Position numbers and translations under genes: made by a program. Positions 33,395 to 41,732 of a DNA stretch of 64,000 nucleotides are shown piece by piece (within the stretch, counting starts at the first letter, position 1; each line of letters starts with the position of its first letter). Where the stretch lies: positions 549,013 to 613,012 of the forward strand of contig NZ_JARHTQ010000002.1 of NCBI RefSeq assembly GCF_029223525.1. The letters run 5' to 3'. The notes under the pieces were generated by a model. The model saw nothing but the letters and a program-made list of their open reading frames with translations. It had not been told where the DNA came from and made no database searches. This DNA comes from Streptantibioticus ferralitis (GTDB taxonomy: Bacteria > Actinomycetota > Actinomycetes > Streptomycetales > Streptomycetaceae).

Positions 33395-34674
33395 GGGCTG
33401 TCCAGACTCGTTGCGGCGCGGTAAGAGGGACACGTACGACCGCGTGACCTCTCGGACATGGGGTGCGACGGGGCAGCACATGGCTTGTGCACAAGAAAGC
33501 AGGCGCCGGTGCGCAACTCGGATTTCCCGTTGAATGCCGACGCTACCGATCCGCAGTGCATGTACTGGCCGCCCCGCGTTTGGCGGGAGGTGAACTGGTG
33601 TGAACGCGCGGCATGGTGGCCTTTCCGGCGGTCGTCAGGTGCCGCCGCGGCGCCGTACCGCCTTCCACCAGGGCGTTGATCAGCCTCGGATGACCGTAAG
33701 CGCATGCCGTGTCCCGTCGACCACCTCCTCCATGACCTCGCCTTCCGATACATCCACAACAGGCGCTGCGCCACAGGCGCGGTGGCGGTCACCGCGAGTG
33801 CGGGGAGTCAGGCACCGGTTACATCGCTTGATTCAGAAGAGATTTGTGCGAGCCATGTGCCCGGCTCGATTGTTGAACGACGCTGAGGATGTCAGTAGCG
33901 CACGGTTCAACTCAGTGGGCCAGCAGCGCGTCCGGCAGTTCAGCAGATGGGCAGATGCTGTTCTGTCTCAACGAAGGTGGCTGCGGCCTACTGGTATGAA
34001 GCCCACCGAGTCAATTTTCCACCGCTGCCGCGCGCAATGGATAGTCGTCCATTGGGGTGAATTTCGTTCCGTTTCCTTCGGCCTATGACGGCGGCTCCCG
34101 AGCGCCAGGCGCACGGCTCCGCGAACCCGCCGAGGGCCTGCCCCTGTCCATGCCTGGACCCGCCGGACCGCCGCGCCCGTGTTGACGTCACTCGATCCAG
34201 TGAGTGTCTGGACGGCTCCCGCTGGCCGACCAAGTCCCATCGTGAGTGTCTTCGTGACTTCCCACGCCTGGCCCGCATCACCGCCCGACGAGCAGTGCAG
34301 GTCCAAGGCAAGGTCTCATGGCACATGCGGAGTGCGGGGAATCACGAGTACAGGGTACGCAACCCGGGCCTGGCCGGGAGTTCGCGCCCATAGTTCCAAC
34401 CACCGTGTGAATGAGTCGCTGTGTTGGCCAAAGTGTGGCGCTGGCAAGAGAGTTGGTGGTGGTCAGCAGGAAGATTCCGCTATGAAGTGTGGTTAGCCGG
34501 TTGCGCGGAGTGTGGTTATTCGCCGTATGGTGTCCGCCAGTGCGTGCGCGCTGTGGTGGTGTCCGGGTGGGTGGGGCATCATCGGCGAGCGCACGCGAAG
34601 GGGGGCGCGGGTACCAGTCATTGACGCCGGAGACCTGCGTTGACAACCGCTACGAACGGATGAGGAACACAACG
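33395..34674. other. Gene-poor 1.28-kb spacer upstream of the lipid operon
   Basis: No frame here has convincing codon use or a recognisable domain. GC is lower than in the neighbouring genes, especially around 33490-33560, 33990-34080 and 34390-34520. It must contain the promoters for the leftward lipid operon and the rightward DNA-binding protein. No SARP-type heptamer repeats or clear operators stand out by eye. It could hide a small RNA or a decayed regulator. Confidence 0.4.
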
Positions 34675-35331
34675 GTGGCAGCCACCTTCGACACGCACGA
34701 CGGCATCGAATCCACTATCGAGTTGCTGGAAACCGAGCTCCCTCGGTTGGAAGAGCAGCAGCAGACGCTGGAGAAGAATCTGGCAGCAGTCACGGAACGG
34801 ATGGCGGCGGTCCGCGCTGCGCTGCGCAGCCTGCAGGCACTGTCCTGCGCTTCGCCGCTTCCTGAGGCGTCGGCCGAGGAACGGGAGGTGGCTGCGGCCA
34901 CCTCGTCCCTGCCGGTGGTGGACGAACAGCGCCGCGAGGTACCCGTACCGGCGCCTCGGCAGGCGGAGGAGGACGCGGGCGAGGCAACCGCGGTCGCCGC
35001 GCAGGACGACGTCTCGACCGACCCGGCGCAGGACAGCGGTCCTGAGGAGGCGCGGCGGTCCGCGGGCCGCGGCAGGAAGAAGTCCGCGAAGGCGACGAAG
35101 GCCGGCAAGAAGGCTTCGCCTGCGAAGCGGATGCGCGGCCTGAGCGAGAGCATCGTGGCGTGCCTGGAGCGCGCCGAGGGCCCGTTGCGGGCCGGTGAAG
35201 TCAACGAGGCCCTCGGCCGCGAGAACACCGCGGGCAGCGTGAACTCGGTGCGTACCGCGTTGGAGCGGCTGGCGGTGGCCGCCCGAGTGCAGCGAGTGGA
35301 GCGCGGCCTGTACCAGACCCCGCAGAGCTGA
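34675..35331 (+). CDS. Coiled-coil, Lys-rich DNA-binding protein with C-terminal winged helix
   Basis: 218 aa. Residues about 10-60 form a coiled coil (ESTIELLETELPRLEEQQQT onwards). A Glu/Ala/Pro-rich middle follows, then a histone-H1-like basic segment GRGRKKSAKATKAGKKASPA, and a C-terminal winged-helix-like domain (LSESIVACLERAEGPLRAGE, TAGSVNSVRTALERLAVAAR) ending in RVERGLYQTPQS. This suggests a nucleoid-associated or regulatory protein; I do not know the family name. The GTG start is preferred because GAGG precedes it by 9 nt; an in-frame ATG at 34660 lacks an SD. Followed by a very long perfect hairpin. Confidence 0.65.
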   Translation: MAATFDTHDGIESTIELLETELPRLEEQQQTLEKNLAAVTERMAAVRAALRSLQALSCASPLPEASAEEREVAAATSSLPVVDEQRREVPVPAPRQAEEDAGEATAVAAQDDVSTDPAQDSGPEEARRSAGRGRKKSAKATKAGKKASPAKRMRGLSESIVACLERAEGPLRAGEVNEALGRENTAGSVNSVRTALERLAVAARVQRVERGLYQTPQS

Positions 35332-35336
35332 CACCC

Positions 35337-35396
35337 GCCTTCGGTACGCGTATCGGCCCTGGCCAAATGGCCAGGGCCGATACGCGTACCGAAGGC
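35337..35396. terminator. 60-nt perfect palindrome (29-bp stem)
   Basis: Arms 35337-35365 and 35368-35396 are exact reverse complements with only AA between them (core GGCCAAATGGCC). It begins 6 bp past the stop of the DNA-binding protein gene. No T-tract follows. It would form an unusually stable hairpin acting as terminator or 3' stabiliser; as DNA it is also a cruciform-prone site. Confidence 0.8.
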
Positions 35397-35504
35397 TTCC
35401 CATCGCCGACCCGTCGCTGATTCGGGCCTCCGTAACTTGCGCAACAAGGCAAGCGTTAACCCGTTGTCGGCGTCGCAAGGTTGGTCCAACGGAGGGGAGC
35501 AGCG

Positions 35505-35924
35505 ATGGTGGACGCGGGCCAGGCTGGAGTCGCTGAGCGGCTGGGAATCGAGCCCAAGCTGCTGGTCCAGGAACGGGGGTGGGATGAGGACGTCGACCAT
35601 GACCTGGAGAGTGCGCTCGAGGAACGGTACGGGGCCCGCCTGTTGGCCGAAGGCTCTGGCGACGTCATGGACGTCATCCTTCTGTGGTGGCGCGAGGACG
35701 GGGGTGACCTCGTCGATGAGCTGCTCGACGCCGTGCTCTGGCTGGCTCAAGATGGTGTGGTCTGGATGTTCACTCCGAAGGCAGGACGTGTCGGCTATGT
35801 GGAGCCGTCCGTCATCGCGGACGCCGCACGGTCCGTCGGCCTGAGGGTCGCCGACGTGATCAACGTCGGTGCGGACTGGGCAGGTTCACGGCTGGACCCG
35901 GGGTGGGTCGGATCGCAGGAGTAG
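35505..35924 (+). CDS. DUF3052 family protein
   Basis: 139-aa small acidic protein: MVDAGQAGVAERLGIEPKLL, VQERGWDEDVDHDLE, VILLWWREDGGDLVDELLDA, GVVWMFTPKAGRVGYVEPSV and VADVINVGADWAGSRL. It is conserved across actinomycetes with no known function, full length here. SD GGAGGGGAG precedes the ATG at 35505; an upstream in-frame ATG (35481) is unlikely as it would precede the SD. Confidence 0.9.
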   Translation: MVDAGQAGVAERLGIEPKLLVQERGWDEDVDHDLESALEERYGARLLAEGSGDVMDVILLWWREDGGDLVDELLDAVLWLAQDGVVWMFTPKAGRVGYVEPSVIADAARSVGLRVADVINVGADWAGSRLDPGWVGSQE

Positions 35925-35988
35925 AGCCGGCTCCGGGGTCCGTCGGCACAGTGGAACACGGGCCCCGTCCGCGCGGCAGGATGAGCGC

Positions 35989-36468
35989 GTGCGCGACGCG
36001 GACGAGCGCGGACAAGTGCGTCGGGGCTACCCCCGTAATGGATCGGTGGCCGTCGATCTCCCGGCGGGTACCAGCGCGGTGGCGTTCACACACATGGTCC
36101 TTGCCGGGACACCCGAGTGGGTGCATGGGCTGCTGACACTGCGCGACAAGCTGATGGCACCCTTCGGACTCCAGCGGCAAGAACGCGTCGCCGTAAGGGA
36201 CATCGGGGTCGAACCGGGCAGGAAGCTGGGCCCCATCCGCTTGTTGGCCGTGGCGGAGGACGAAGTCCTGGGAGGCGATGACGACAAGCACTTGGACTTT
36301 CGCACGTCCTTCGCCGTTCGCCCATCCGCTTCGGGCGCTGGACTGGAGGGCGTCTGCACCTCGGTCGTCAGGTTCCGCCGCCCTGCTGGACGGCTGTACT
36401 TCAAGGCCATCAAGCCGCTGCACAACCTGATCATGCCCCGCCTTGTCGCCGGAGCCGTCCGTTCCTGA
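35989..36468 (+). CDS. DUF2867 family protein
   Basis: 159 aa from a GTG with a modest SD (CAGGA). Characteristic segments: AGTSAVAFTHMVLAGTPEWV, LLTLRDKLMAPFGLQRQERV, DEVLGGDDDKHLDFRTSFAV and VRFRRPAGRLYFKAIKPLHN. The family shares the SRPBCC-like/START-related fold and may bind a small hydrophobic ligand; no reaction is known. It sits 64 bp after DUF3052 on the same strand but with no evident functional link. Confidence 0.78.
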   Translation: MRDADERGQVRRGYPRNGSVAVDLPAGTSAVAFTHMVLAGTPEWVHGLLTLRDKLMAPFGLQRQERVAVRDIGVEPGRKLGPIRLLAVAEDEVLGGDDDKHLDFRTSFAVRPSASGAGLEGVCTSVVRFRRPAGRLYFKAIKPLHNLIMPRLVAGAVRS

Positions 36469-36546
36469 CCGCCCCTCAGGGGGCTGCCAGGCGCGTCACC
36501 AGCGGAGCCGGAGACAACACGGCGGCACCACTTCGTTCGTGGGGCG

Positions 36547-37656
36547 TCAGATGCCTTCAGCCGCCGAGGCGATCAGACAGTCGACGACGTCGTGGAGGCT
36601 GGCTCGGCGCCGATGGGCGGCACGTTGACGGTCGGCACCGGTGCCATGAGTGCGCAGTCGAGCCCAACTGGCGCGTACCAGTCCCAGATCGCCGTGGCGC
36701 TTCAGCGCGGCGCTCACATGCGTCAACAACCCGTCCGCCGACACCACCGCCGGAACGAGGCGGCCAGTGCGCAGATCGAGGCCCTGACCGCCGAGGCCGT
36801 CGCGAGCGGCACGCCAGCAGGCCGCTCGCAGCACCTCTGGTGAGGGGTTGGGAGCTGGCTCGCCGGCGTCGACAGCCCGTAGGGCCGTATCGACCAGCGC
36901 TCTGATCACCGCGGCGAGCAGAAGCGTGTCTCCCACGGTCATCGCCGCGTCCGCCACCCGCACCTCCAGCGTGGGCACGTGCTCCGAGGGCCGAATGTCC
37001 CAGTAGAGAGCGCTGCGATCCATGATCGCCCCGCTGATGGACAACTGGCCGACCATTTCCTCGAAGTGCGCTACCGACCGGAAGAACGGCGGTGGGCCCG
37101 CGACTGGCCAGCGCGCCCACGTCACCGCGCGCCAGCTGGCGTATCCGGTGTCCCGACCAGCCCAGAACGGGGAGTTCGCCCCCAGTGCCACCAACACCGG
37201 CAGCCACGGCCGCAGATGGTTGCTCACGGCCAGAGCACGCGACCGGTCCGCGAGTCCGATGTGCACATGGCAGGCGCAGATGCTCTGCTCGTCGTCAAGC
37301 GCCCGGAACCTGTCGAAGCTCCGGGCGTAACGCGGCCCCTCGGTGAGCGGCGGGGGAGTCACCGCGCCGAGCACCGGGCTGCCGGACGACACCACCCGCA
37401 GCCCGTGTAGCGCGGCGGCCCTGGCCACCACGGCCCGCATCGAACGGAGCTGCGCGCCGAGCCCGGCCAGTTCGGTATGGGGATCGGTTCTCGCCTCGAT
37501 CTGGAAGCGGGTGATCTCCGCGCTCACGCCATCGCCCATTTCCTTGGCGGCATAAGCGATCAGGGAGTCGGCCTCCGGACGCACCGAGCGCGAGACCGGA
37601 TCGACGACTAGGTACTCCTCCTCCACGCCCACCGTCAGCCGGTCGTCATCCTGCAC
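36547..37656 (-). CDS. YbdK-type carboxylate-amine ligase (glutamate-cysteine ligase-like)
   Basis: 369 aa, family length. Begins TVGVEEEYLVVDPVSRSVRP (the GVEEE metal/ATP motif) and contains ITRFQIEARTDPHTEL, CACHVHIGLADRSRALAVSN, LGANSPFWAGRDTGYASWRA and PTLEVRVADAAMTVGDTLLL. These ligases join Glu to an amine with weak gamma-glutamylcysteine synthase activity in vitro; the physiological substrate is unknown. GTG start at 37656 chosen for SD GGGAGC and because it begins directly before the conserved motif. Confidence 0.88.
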   Translation of the reverse strand: MQDDDRLTVGVEEEYLVVDPVSRSVRPEADSLIAYAAKEMGDGVSAEITRFQIEARTDPHTELAGLGAQLRSMRAVVARAAALHGLRVVSSGSPVLGAVTPPPLTEGPRYARSFDRFRALDDEQSICACHVHIGLADRSRALAVSNHLRPWLPVLVALGANSPFWAGRDTGYASWRAVTWARWPVAGPPPFFRSVAHFEEMVGQLSISGAIMDRSALYWDIRPSEHVPTLEVRVADAAMTVGDTLLLAAVIRALVDTALRAVDAGEPAPNPSPEVLRAACWRAARDGLGGQGLDLRTGRLVPAVVSADGLLTHVSAALKRHGDLGLVRASWARLRTHGTGADRQRAAHRRRASLHDVVDCLIASAAEGI

Positions 37657-38005
37657 GGCCCCGATGCTCCCAGATCCATGCTCGCCCAGGCCTCCGCACC
37701 GACCGGAATCGGCCTGATCCGGCGGCGGCAGCGTGGCCCGGCCCACGGAAGGGAACGGGGAGCGGCAACAGCGGCGGGAGTCTGGTGCGGACTGGCGGGG
37801 AAGTGGACGGAAGGGGAACGAAGGCGCAGGCAGCTCCAGACGGCCCCGCCGCCCGGGCGCGGTGTCGGTCGGCTGTCTGCGGTTGGCAGCGGTCTGTCGG
37901 TGGCGTGTCGGCGGCCGCTGCGATCTTGGAGCTTGATCGGGGGCGGCCGTGAACGCGCAAGGCCGCCCACCACCGCCGGATGCCCCACAGCGCAAGGAGC
38001 CTGCA
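37657..38005. other. Divergent promoter region, no gene seen
   Basis: 349 bp between the ligase and the SDR. It is GC-rich with several repeats of TCGG/GTCGGC-type runs but no clear operator, RNA or small frame. It must hold both promoters. Confidence 0.4.
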
Positions 38006-38956
38006 ATGCCCTCCCTGGTCCGAACCCGGCCGTGGGACGTTCACCGGCTGCCGCCTGCCGAGGGCAGGAACTTCCTGGTCACCGGCGGCAACGCGGGGAT
38101 CGGGTACTTCGTCGCGGAGCAGCTCGCCAGCACCCGGGCCACGGTGGTCCTCGGCAGCCGGGACGCGACGAAGGCCGCGGCGGCGATGGCCTCGATCCGT
38201 TCGCGCGTCCCCGGTGCGCGGGTGCGTCACCTTCGGCTGGACCTCGCCGACCTGTCCTCGCTCAAGAGCTCCGTGGAAGCGCTGGAGCTGGAGCGTCTCG
38301 ACGCGGTCGTCCACAATGCGGGAGTCCTGCTCGACGAGCCGCAGCGCAGGGAAACCAAGGACGGCAACGAGCTGACGTTCGGGACCAACCACCTGGGGCA
38401 CTTCGCCCTGACCCACTGGCTGGCGCCCTTGCTTTCGGCAGCGCACGGGGGCCGCGTCGTCATCACCGGCAGCTTCGTGGGGAAGTCCGCGCGGCTGGAC
38501 CTCGACGATCTCCAGACCACCCGTGACTACCGGCCGAAGCGTGCCTACGAGCGGTCGAAGCAGGCGCAGATGCTCTTCGGTTTCGAACTCGACCGCCGCC
38601 TGCGTGCCGTCGGCAGCACGACGCTGAGCGTGGTGACCCACCCTGGCGGCGCGCTTGACTCCCTCACCCCCTCACGCCCGTCCGTGCATGTCCGGACCAC
38701 CGGCGAACGGCTGCGCGGCCTGCCCGCCGGCATCCTCGTCCAGGGCAAGGAAGCAGGCGCGTGGCCCGCCGTGCGGGCAGTCCTCGACCCGTCCGTGGTC
38801 GGCGGACAGCTGTGGGGACCCCGGGTGTTCGGCCTGCGGGGTGCACCGGGGCTGGAATCCGTCCGAGGCCACCTGGCCGACACCGTGCTCGGCGCGCGCC
38901 TATGGGCCGCCAGCCGCGACCTGACCGGCGTCGAACCGACCTTCGGCCCCGGGTGA
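38006..38956 (+). CDS. Short-chain dehydrogenase/reductase (retinol dehydrogenase-like)
   Basis: 316 aa, extended-length classical SDR. NAD(P) motif FLVTGGNAGIGYFVAEQLAS, NNAG-equivalent VVHNAGVLLDEPQ, N in TFGTNHLGHFALTHWL, Ser in VVITGSFVGKS, and catalytic YxxxK as YERSKQAQ. The loop after Ser is long (RLDLDDLQTTRDYRPKRA), as in WW-oxidoreductase/retinol-dehydrogenase-like members. SD AAGGAG decides the ATG at 38006. Substrate unknown; no operon partner. Confidence 0.87.
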   Translation: MPSLVRTRPWDVHRLPPAEGRNFLVTGGNAGIGYFVAEQLASTRATVVLGSRDATKAAAAMASIRSRVPGARVRHLRLDLADLSSLKSSVEALELERLDAVVHNAGVLLDEPQRRETKDGNELTFGTNHLGHFALTHWLAPLLSAAHGGRVVITGSFVGKSARLDLDDLQTTRDYRPKRAYERSKQAQMLFGFELDRRLRAVGSTTLSVVTHPGGALDSLTPSRPSVHVRTTGERLRGLPAGILVQGKEAGAWPAVRAVLDPSVVGGQLWGPRVFGLRGAPGLESVRGHLADTVLGARLWAASRDLTGVEPTFGPG

Positions 38957-39083
38957 CCGGATTCATCCGCACGGCGCCCGTCCGAGAACCGTGGCAAGCG
39001 GATTGCCTCCGGTGAGGCGGGAGTTCGAGGAAGTCGTGCCGGACGATGGCATCGCGGGCGTCGCGGCTGGGCAGTCCTGTCCC

Positions 39084-39536
39084 ATGGTCGAAATGCCGAA
39101 GGACGTACGCGCGAGGATCGAGGCGCCGAACATCTGGTACGTCGCCACGGTCAACGTTGACGGTTCGCCGCACGTGAGCCCGATGTGGGTAGGGCTCGAC
39201 GGGGAACTGGTGTTGTTCAACACCGCCGTTGGGCGGATCAAGGAACGCAACCTCCGCCGTGATCCGCGAGTGTGCCTGTCGCACGCGGACTCGGCCGATC
39301 CCTATGACCGGGTGCAGATCCGCGGTCGGGTGGTCCGGTTCGTCGAGGGACCGGAGGCGGACCGGAACATGGACCGGTTGGCACACACCTACCTGGGAAC
39401 CGAGCGATTCGAGTGGAGAGTCCCCGGCGAGCGGCGTGTGGTCGTGCTGATCGAGCCCTCGAGGGTACGTCACGTGGTCGGCGTCGAACCCTTCCCGCCC
39501 GGGGCGCCCGGGAGTACGGGGGCAGGGCGCATGTGA
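39084..39536 (+). CDS. PPOX-class (F420/FMN) oxidoreductase
   Basis: 150 aa split beta-barrel flavin- or F420-binding protein: IEAPNIWYVATVNVDGSPHV, SPMWVGLDGELVLFNTAVGR, KERNLRRDPRVCLSHADSAD, YDRVQIRGRVVRFVEGPEAD. These match the pyridoxamine-phosphate-oxidase-like F420-dependent group of actinomycetes. The SD is weak; an in-frame start at 38991 would add about 30 non-conserved residues. Convergent with argS. Confidence 0.83.
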   Translation: MVEMPKDVRARIEAPNIWYVATVNVDGSPHVSPMWVGLDGELVLFNTAVGRIKERNLRRDPRVCLSHADSADPYDRVQIRGRVVRFVEGPEADRNMDRLAHTYLGTERFEWRVPGERRVVVLIEPSRVRHVVGVEPFPPGAPGSTGAGRM

Positions 39537-39564
39537 CGGGGACGGAAGGGCCCGTCACTTCGGG

Positions 39565-39601
39565 CGCGGCGGCACCTGCGCGGTGTGTTGGTGCCGCCGC
39601 G
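39565..39601. terminator. Bidirectional terminator between PPOX gene and argS
   Basis: Perfect 12-bp stem CGCGGCGGCACC/GGTGCCGCCGCG with a 13-nt loop, placed between two converging genes (stops at 39536 and 39617). Confidence 0.75.
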
Positions 39602-39616
39602 TACGAAGACGACCGC

Positions 39617-41278
39617 TCACATCCGCTCGGGCGCCGAGACACCCAGCAGGTTCAGGCCGTTGCGCAGTACCACCCGGCTGGCGTCCGTCAGCCACAACCG
39701 GGCCCGGGTCAGGGAGTTCGGCTCCTCGCCGTCCCGCGGCAGGACTCGGCAGTCGTCATAGAACCGGTGGTAGGTACCTGCCAGTTGCTCCAGGTAACGC
39801 GCCACGCGGTGCGGCTCGCGCAGCGCGGCGGCGGTAGCGACGATCTGCGGGAACTCGCCCAGCACACTCAGGAGATCGGCCTCCCGCTCATGGCTGAGCA
39901 ACGACGGCTCGAAGTCGTCAGGCCCGCCCCTGCGCGCACCGGTCTCCTGAGCCTTCCGCTGCACCGCGCACAGCCGCGCATGCGCGTACTGCACATAGAA
40001 CACGGGGTTCTCGTTCGACTGCTTGGTGAGCAGATCGATGTCGAGATCGATCGTCGAGTCCACACACGCGCGCGCGAGCGCGTACCTCGCGGCGTCCACC
40101 CCCACCGCCTCGACCAGGTCTTCCAGCGTCACAACTGTGCCCGCCCGCTTGCTCATACGGACGGGCTGGCCGTCCCTGACCAGGTTGACCAACTGGCCGA
40201 TCAGGATTTCGAGGTTGTGTTCCGGGTCATCACCGAGGCAGGCCGCCATGGCCTTCATACGGCCCACATAGCCCGCGTGGTCAGCGCCCAGCATGATGAC
40301 GACCTTCTCGAAGCCGCGCGACCTCTTGTTGAGGTAATAGGCGCAGTCCGCGGTGAAGTACGTCCAGGAGCCGTCGCTCTTCAGCAGGACCCGGTCCTTG
40401 TCGTCACCGAAGTCCGTGGTACGCAGCCACACCGCGCCTTCGGCCTCGAAGACGTGGCCACCTTCCCGTAGGCGTGCGACGGTGGCGTGCAGATCCCCTC
40501 CTTCGTGGAGATCCTTCTCGTTGAAGTAGACATCGAAGTGGGTACCGAACTCGGCCAGGGAGGCCTTGATCTCGTCGAACATGAGGGACGTCCCCTCCAC
40601 CCGGAAGACCTTGAGGGCTGCGGAGTCGGTCAGTCCCAGGGCCTCAGGCCGCCGCTTCAGCACCGCACCGGCGATCTCCTGGAGGTAAGCGCCGCGGTAT
40701 CCGTCCTCAGGCACCGGAGCGTTCTTCGCCGAAGCGAGCAGTGACCGGGCGAAACGATCGATCTGCATACCGGCGTCATTGAAGTAGTACTCGCGTGTCA
40801 CATCCGCACCCGCGGCTTCGAGAAGCCGTGCCAGTGCGTCTCCCACGACCGCCCACCGAGCGCCGCCGATGTGCACGGGCCCGGTGGGGTTGGCGGAGAC
40901 GAACTCCAGATTGAGCCGCGGGCCGTCGATGTGGTTCGTACGGCCGTACTCGGTGTCGGCCAGGACGATTTCCCGTGCGACGGCCCCCTTGGCGGCACTC
41001 TCAAGCGTGATGTTCAGAAAGCCGGGACCCGCCACTTCGGCCTTCTGGACACCAGCCGCAGCACTCACGATCGGCGCCAGCAACTCCGCTACGGCACGGG
41101 CCGGGATACCCGCGGACTTGGCGATCTGCAGCGCGACGTTGCTGGAGTAGTCACCGTGACTGCGGTGGCGAGACCTCTCCACTTGGAGCGACTCGGGGGG
41201 AGTCGCCGCGATCGTTCCGGAGTTGACCGCTTCGTGAACGCTCTCGGCGACGATGGCGGCGAGATCTGCTGGATTCAC
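39617..41278 (-). CDS. argS: Arginyl-tRNA synthetase
   Basis: 553 aa, full length. Ligates Arg to tRNA(Arg). Class I signatures: HIGH as NPTGPVHIGG, KMSKS-type loop VRMSKRAGTVV, N-terminal tRNA D-loop-binding domain (QVERSRHRSHGDYSSNVALQ), C-terminal anticodon domain (VQYAHARLCAVQRKA, and the usual terminal LGVSAPERM). The GTG start gives the standard MNPADLAAIVAESVHEAVN. Arginyl-tRNA synthetases are sometimes duplicated in streptomycetes; whether this is the housekeeping or a second copy cannot be told from the window. Confidence 0.95.
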   Translation of the reverse strand: MNPADLAAIVAESVHEAVNSGTIAATPPESLQVERSRHRSHGDYSSNVALQIAKSAGIPARAVAELLAPIVSAAAGVQKAEVAGPGFLNITLESAAKGAVAREIVLADTEYGRTNHIDGPRLNLEFVSANPTGPVHIGGARWAVVGDALARLLEAAGADVTREYYFNDAGMQIDRFARSLLASAKNAPVPEDGYRGAYLQEIAGAVLKRRPEALGLTDSAALKVFRVEGTSLMFDEIKASLAEFGTHFDVYFNEKDLHEGGDLHATVARLREGGHVFEAEGAVWLRTTDFGDDKDRVLLKSDGSWTYFTADCAYYLNKRSRGFEKVVIMLGADHAGYVGRMKAMAACLGDDPEHNLEILIGQLVNLVRDGQPVRMSKRAGTVVTLEDLVEAVGVDAARYALARACVDSTIDLDIDLLTKQSNENPVFYVQYAHARLCAVQRKAQETGARRGGPDDFEPSLLSHEREADLLSVLGEFPQIVATAAALREPHRVARYLEQLAGTYHRFYDDCRVLPRDGEEPNSLTRARLWLTDASRVVLRNGLNLLGVSAPERM

Positions 41279-41378
41279 GCGGCAACGCTACAGGCCCGGC
41301 GGCAGCAGAGAACTGCCTTTTCTTGCTGCGATGTCACCTCTCAGCCGTTCTATCCCGCCATGGCCGAGGTACGCCTGC

Positions 41379-41407
41379 GTCGGCGAGGACCACCGGCCCT
41401 CGCCGAC
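41379..41407 (-). terminator. Hairpin after the LPMO remnant
   Basis: Perfect 10-bp stem GTCGGCGAGG/CCTCGCCGAC with 9-nt loop, 16 bp past the remnant's stop codon. The original gene's terminator appears to be preserved. Confidence 0.65.
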
Positions 41408-41422
41408 CTCGGTACGCAGGAG

Positions 41423-41581
41423 CTAGAACTGCACGTCGGAGCAGGCGTAGAAGGCGTTGCCGGTGTCCGCGATGTTCCATACCGCGAGGATGGATCCGTG
41501 GCTGCTGGCACTGCCGGTGGCGAGGAGGGAGGCGCCGAGGACGCCGAGGCCGACGATCACCGCGCTGGGCTTTCGGCGCAT
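41423..41581 (-). pseudogene. AA10 lytic polysaccharide monooxygenase, in-frame internal deletion
   Basis: 52 codons: a signal peptide (MRRKPSAVIVGLGVLGASLL, cleavage after ASS) followed at once by the mature N-terminus His-Gly-Ser and then by ILAVWNIADTGNAFYACSDV-QF, which is the last beta-strand region of AA10 LPMOs (the -FYxCSDVxF end). The roughly 150 residues between, including the second copper His, are missing, and the reading frame is intact across the junction. SD AGGAGTGAG, two DasR-like operators upstream and a terminator downstream remain. Intact enzymes cleave chitin or cellulose outside the cell using copper; this product cannot. It might still be made as a short exported peptide. 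Confidence 0.8.
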
Positions 41582-41634
41582 GGCTCACTCCTGGATAACG
41601 CGGGGGGTTCAGGGGTGGTGTGAGCGCCCGGGCT

Positions 41635-41646
41635 TGGTCCGGACCA
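41635..41646. promoter_or_regulatory. DasR-like operator (dre) 1
   Basis: TGGTCCGGACCA, a perfect palindrome differing at the two central positions from the DasR core TGGTCTAGACCA. It lies 54 bp upstream of the LPMO remnant's start. Confidence 0.65.
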
Positions 41647-41678
41647 ACATGCACGAGAGAGCCGACTTCCGGACGTGT

Positions 41679-41690
41679 TGGTCCAGACCA
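41679..41690. promoter_or_regulatory. DasR-like operator (dre) 2
   Basis: TGGTCCAGACCA within TTGGTCCAGACCAA, one mismatch to the DasR core. It is centred 44 bp (about four helical turns) from the first site, as expected for paired GntR-family sites on a GlcNAc-responsive chitin-degradation gene. Confidence 0.75.
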
Positions 41691-41732
41691 ATCCAGCCGG
41701 GCCATCGGGCGCGCCCCCGTCTGGGTGGCGGT

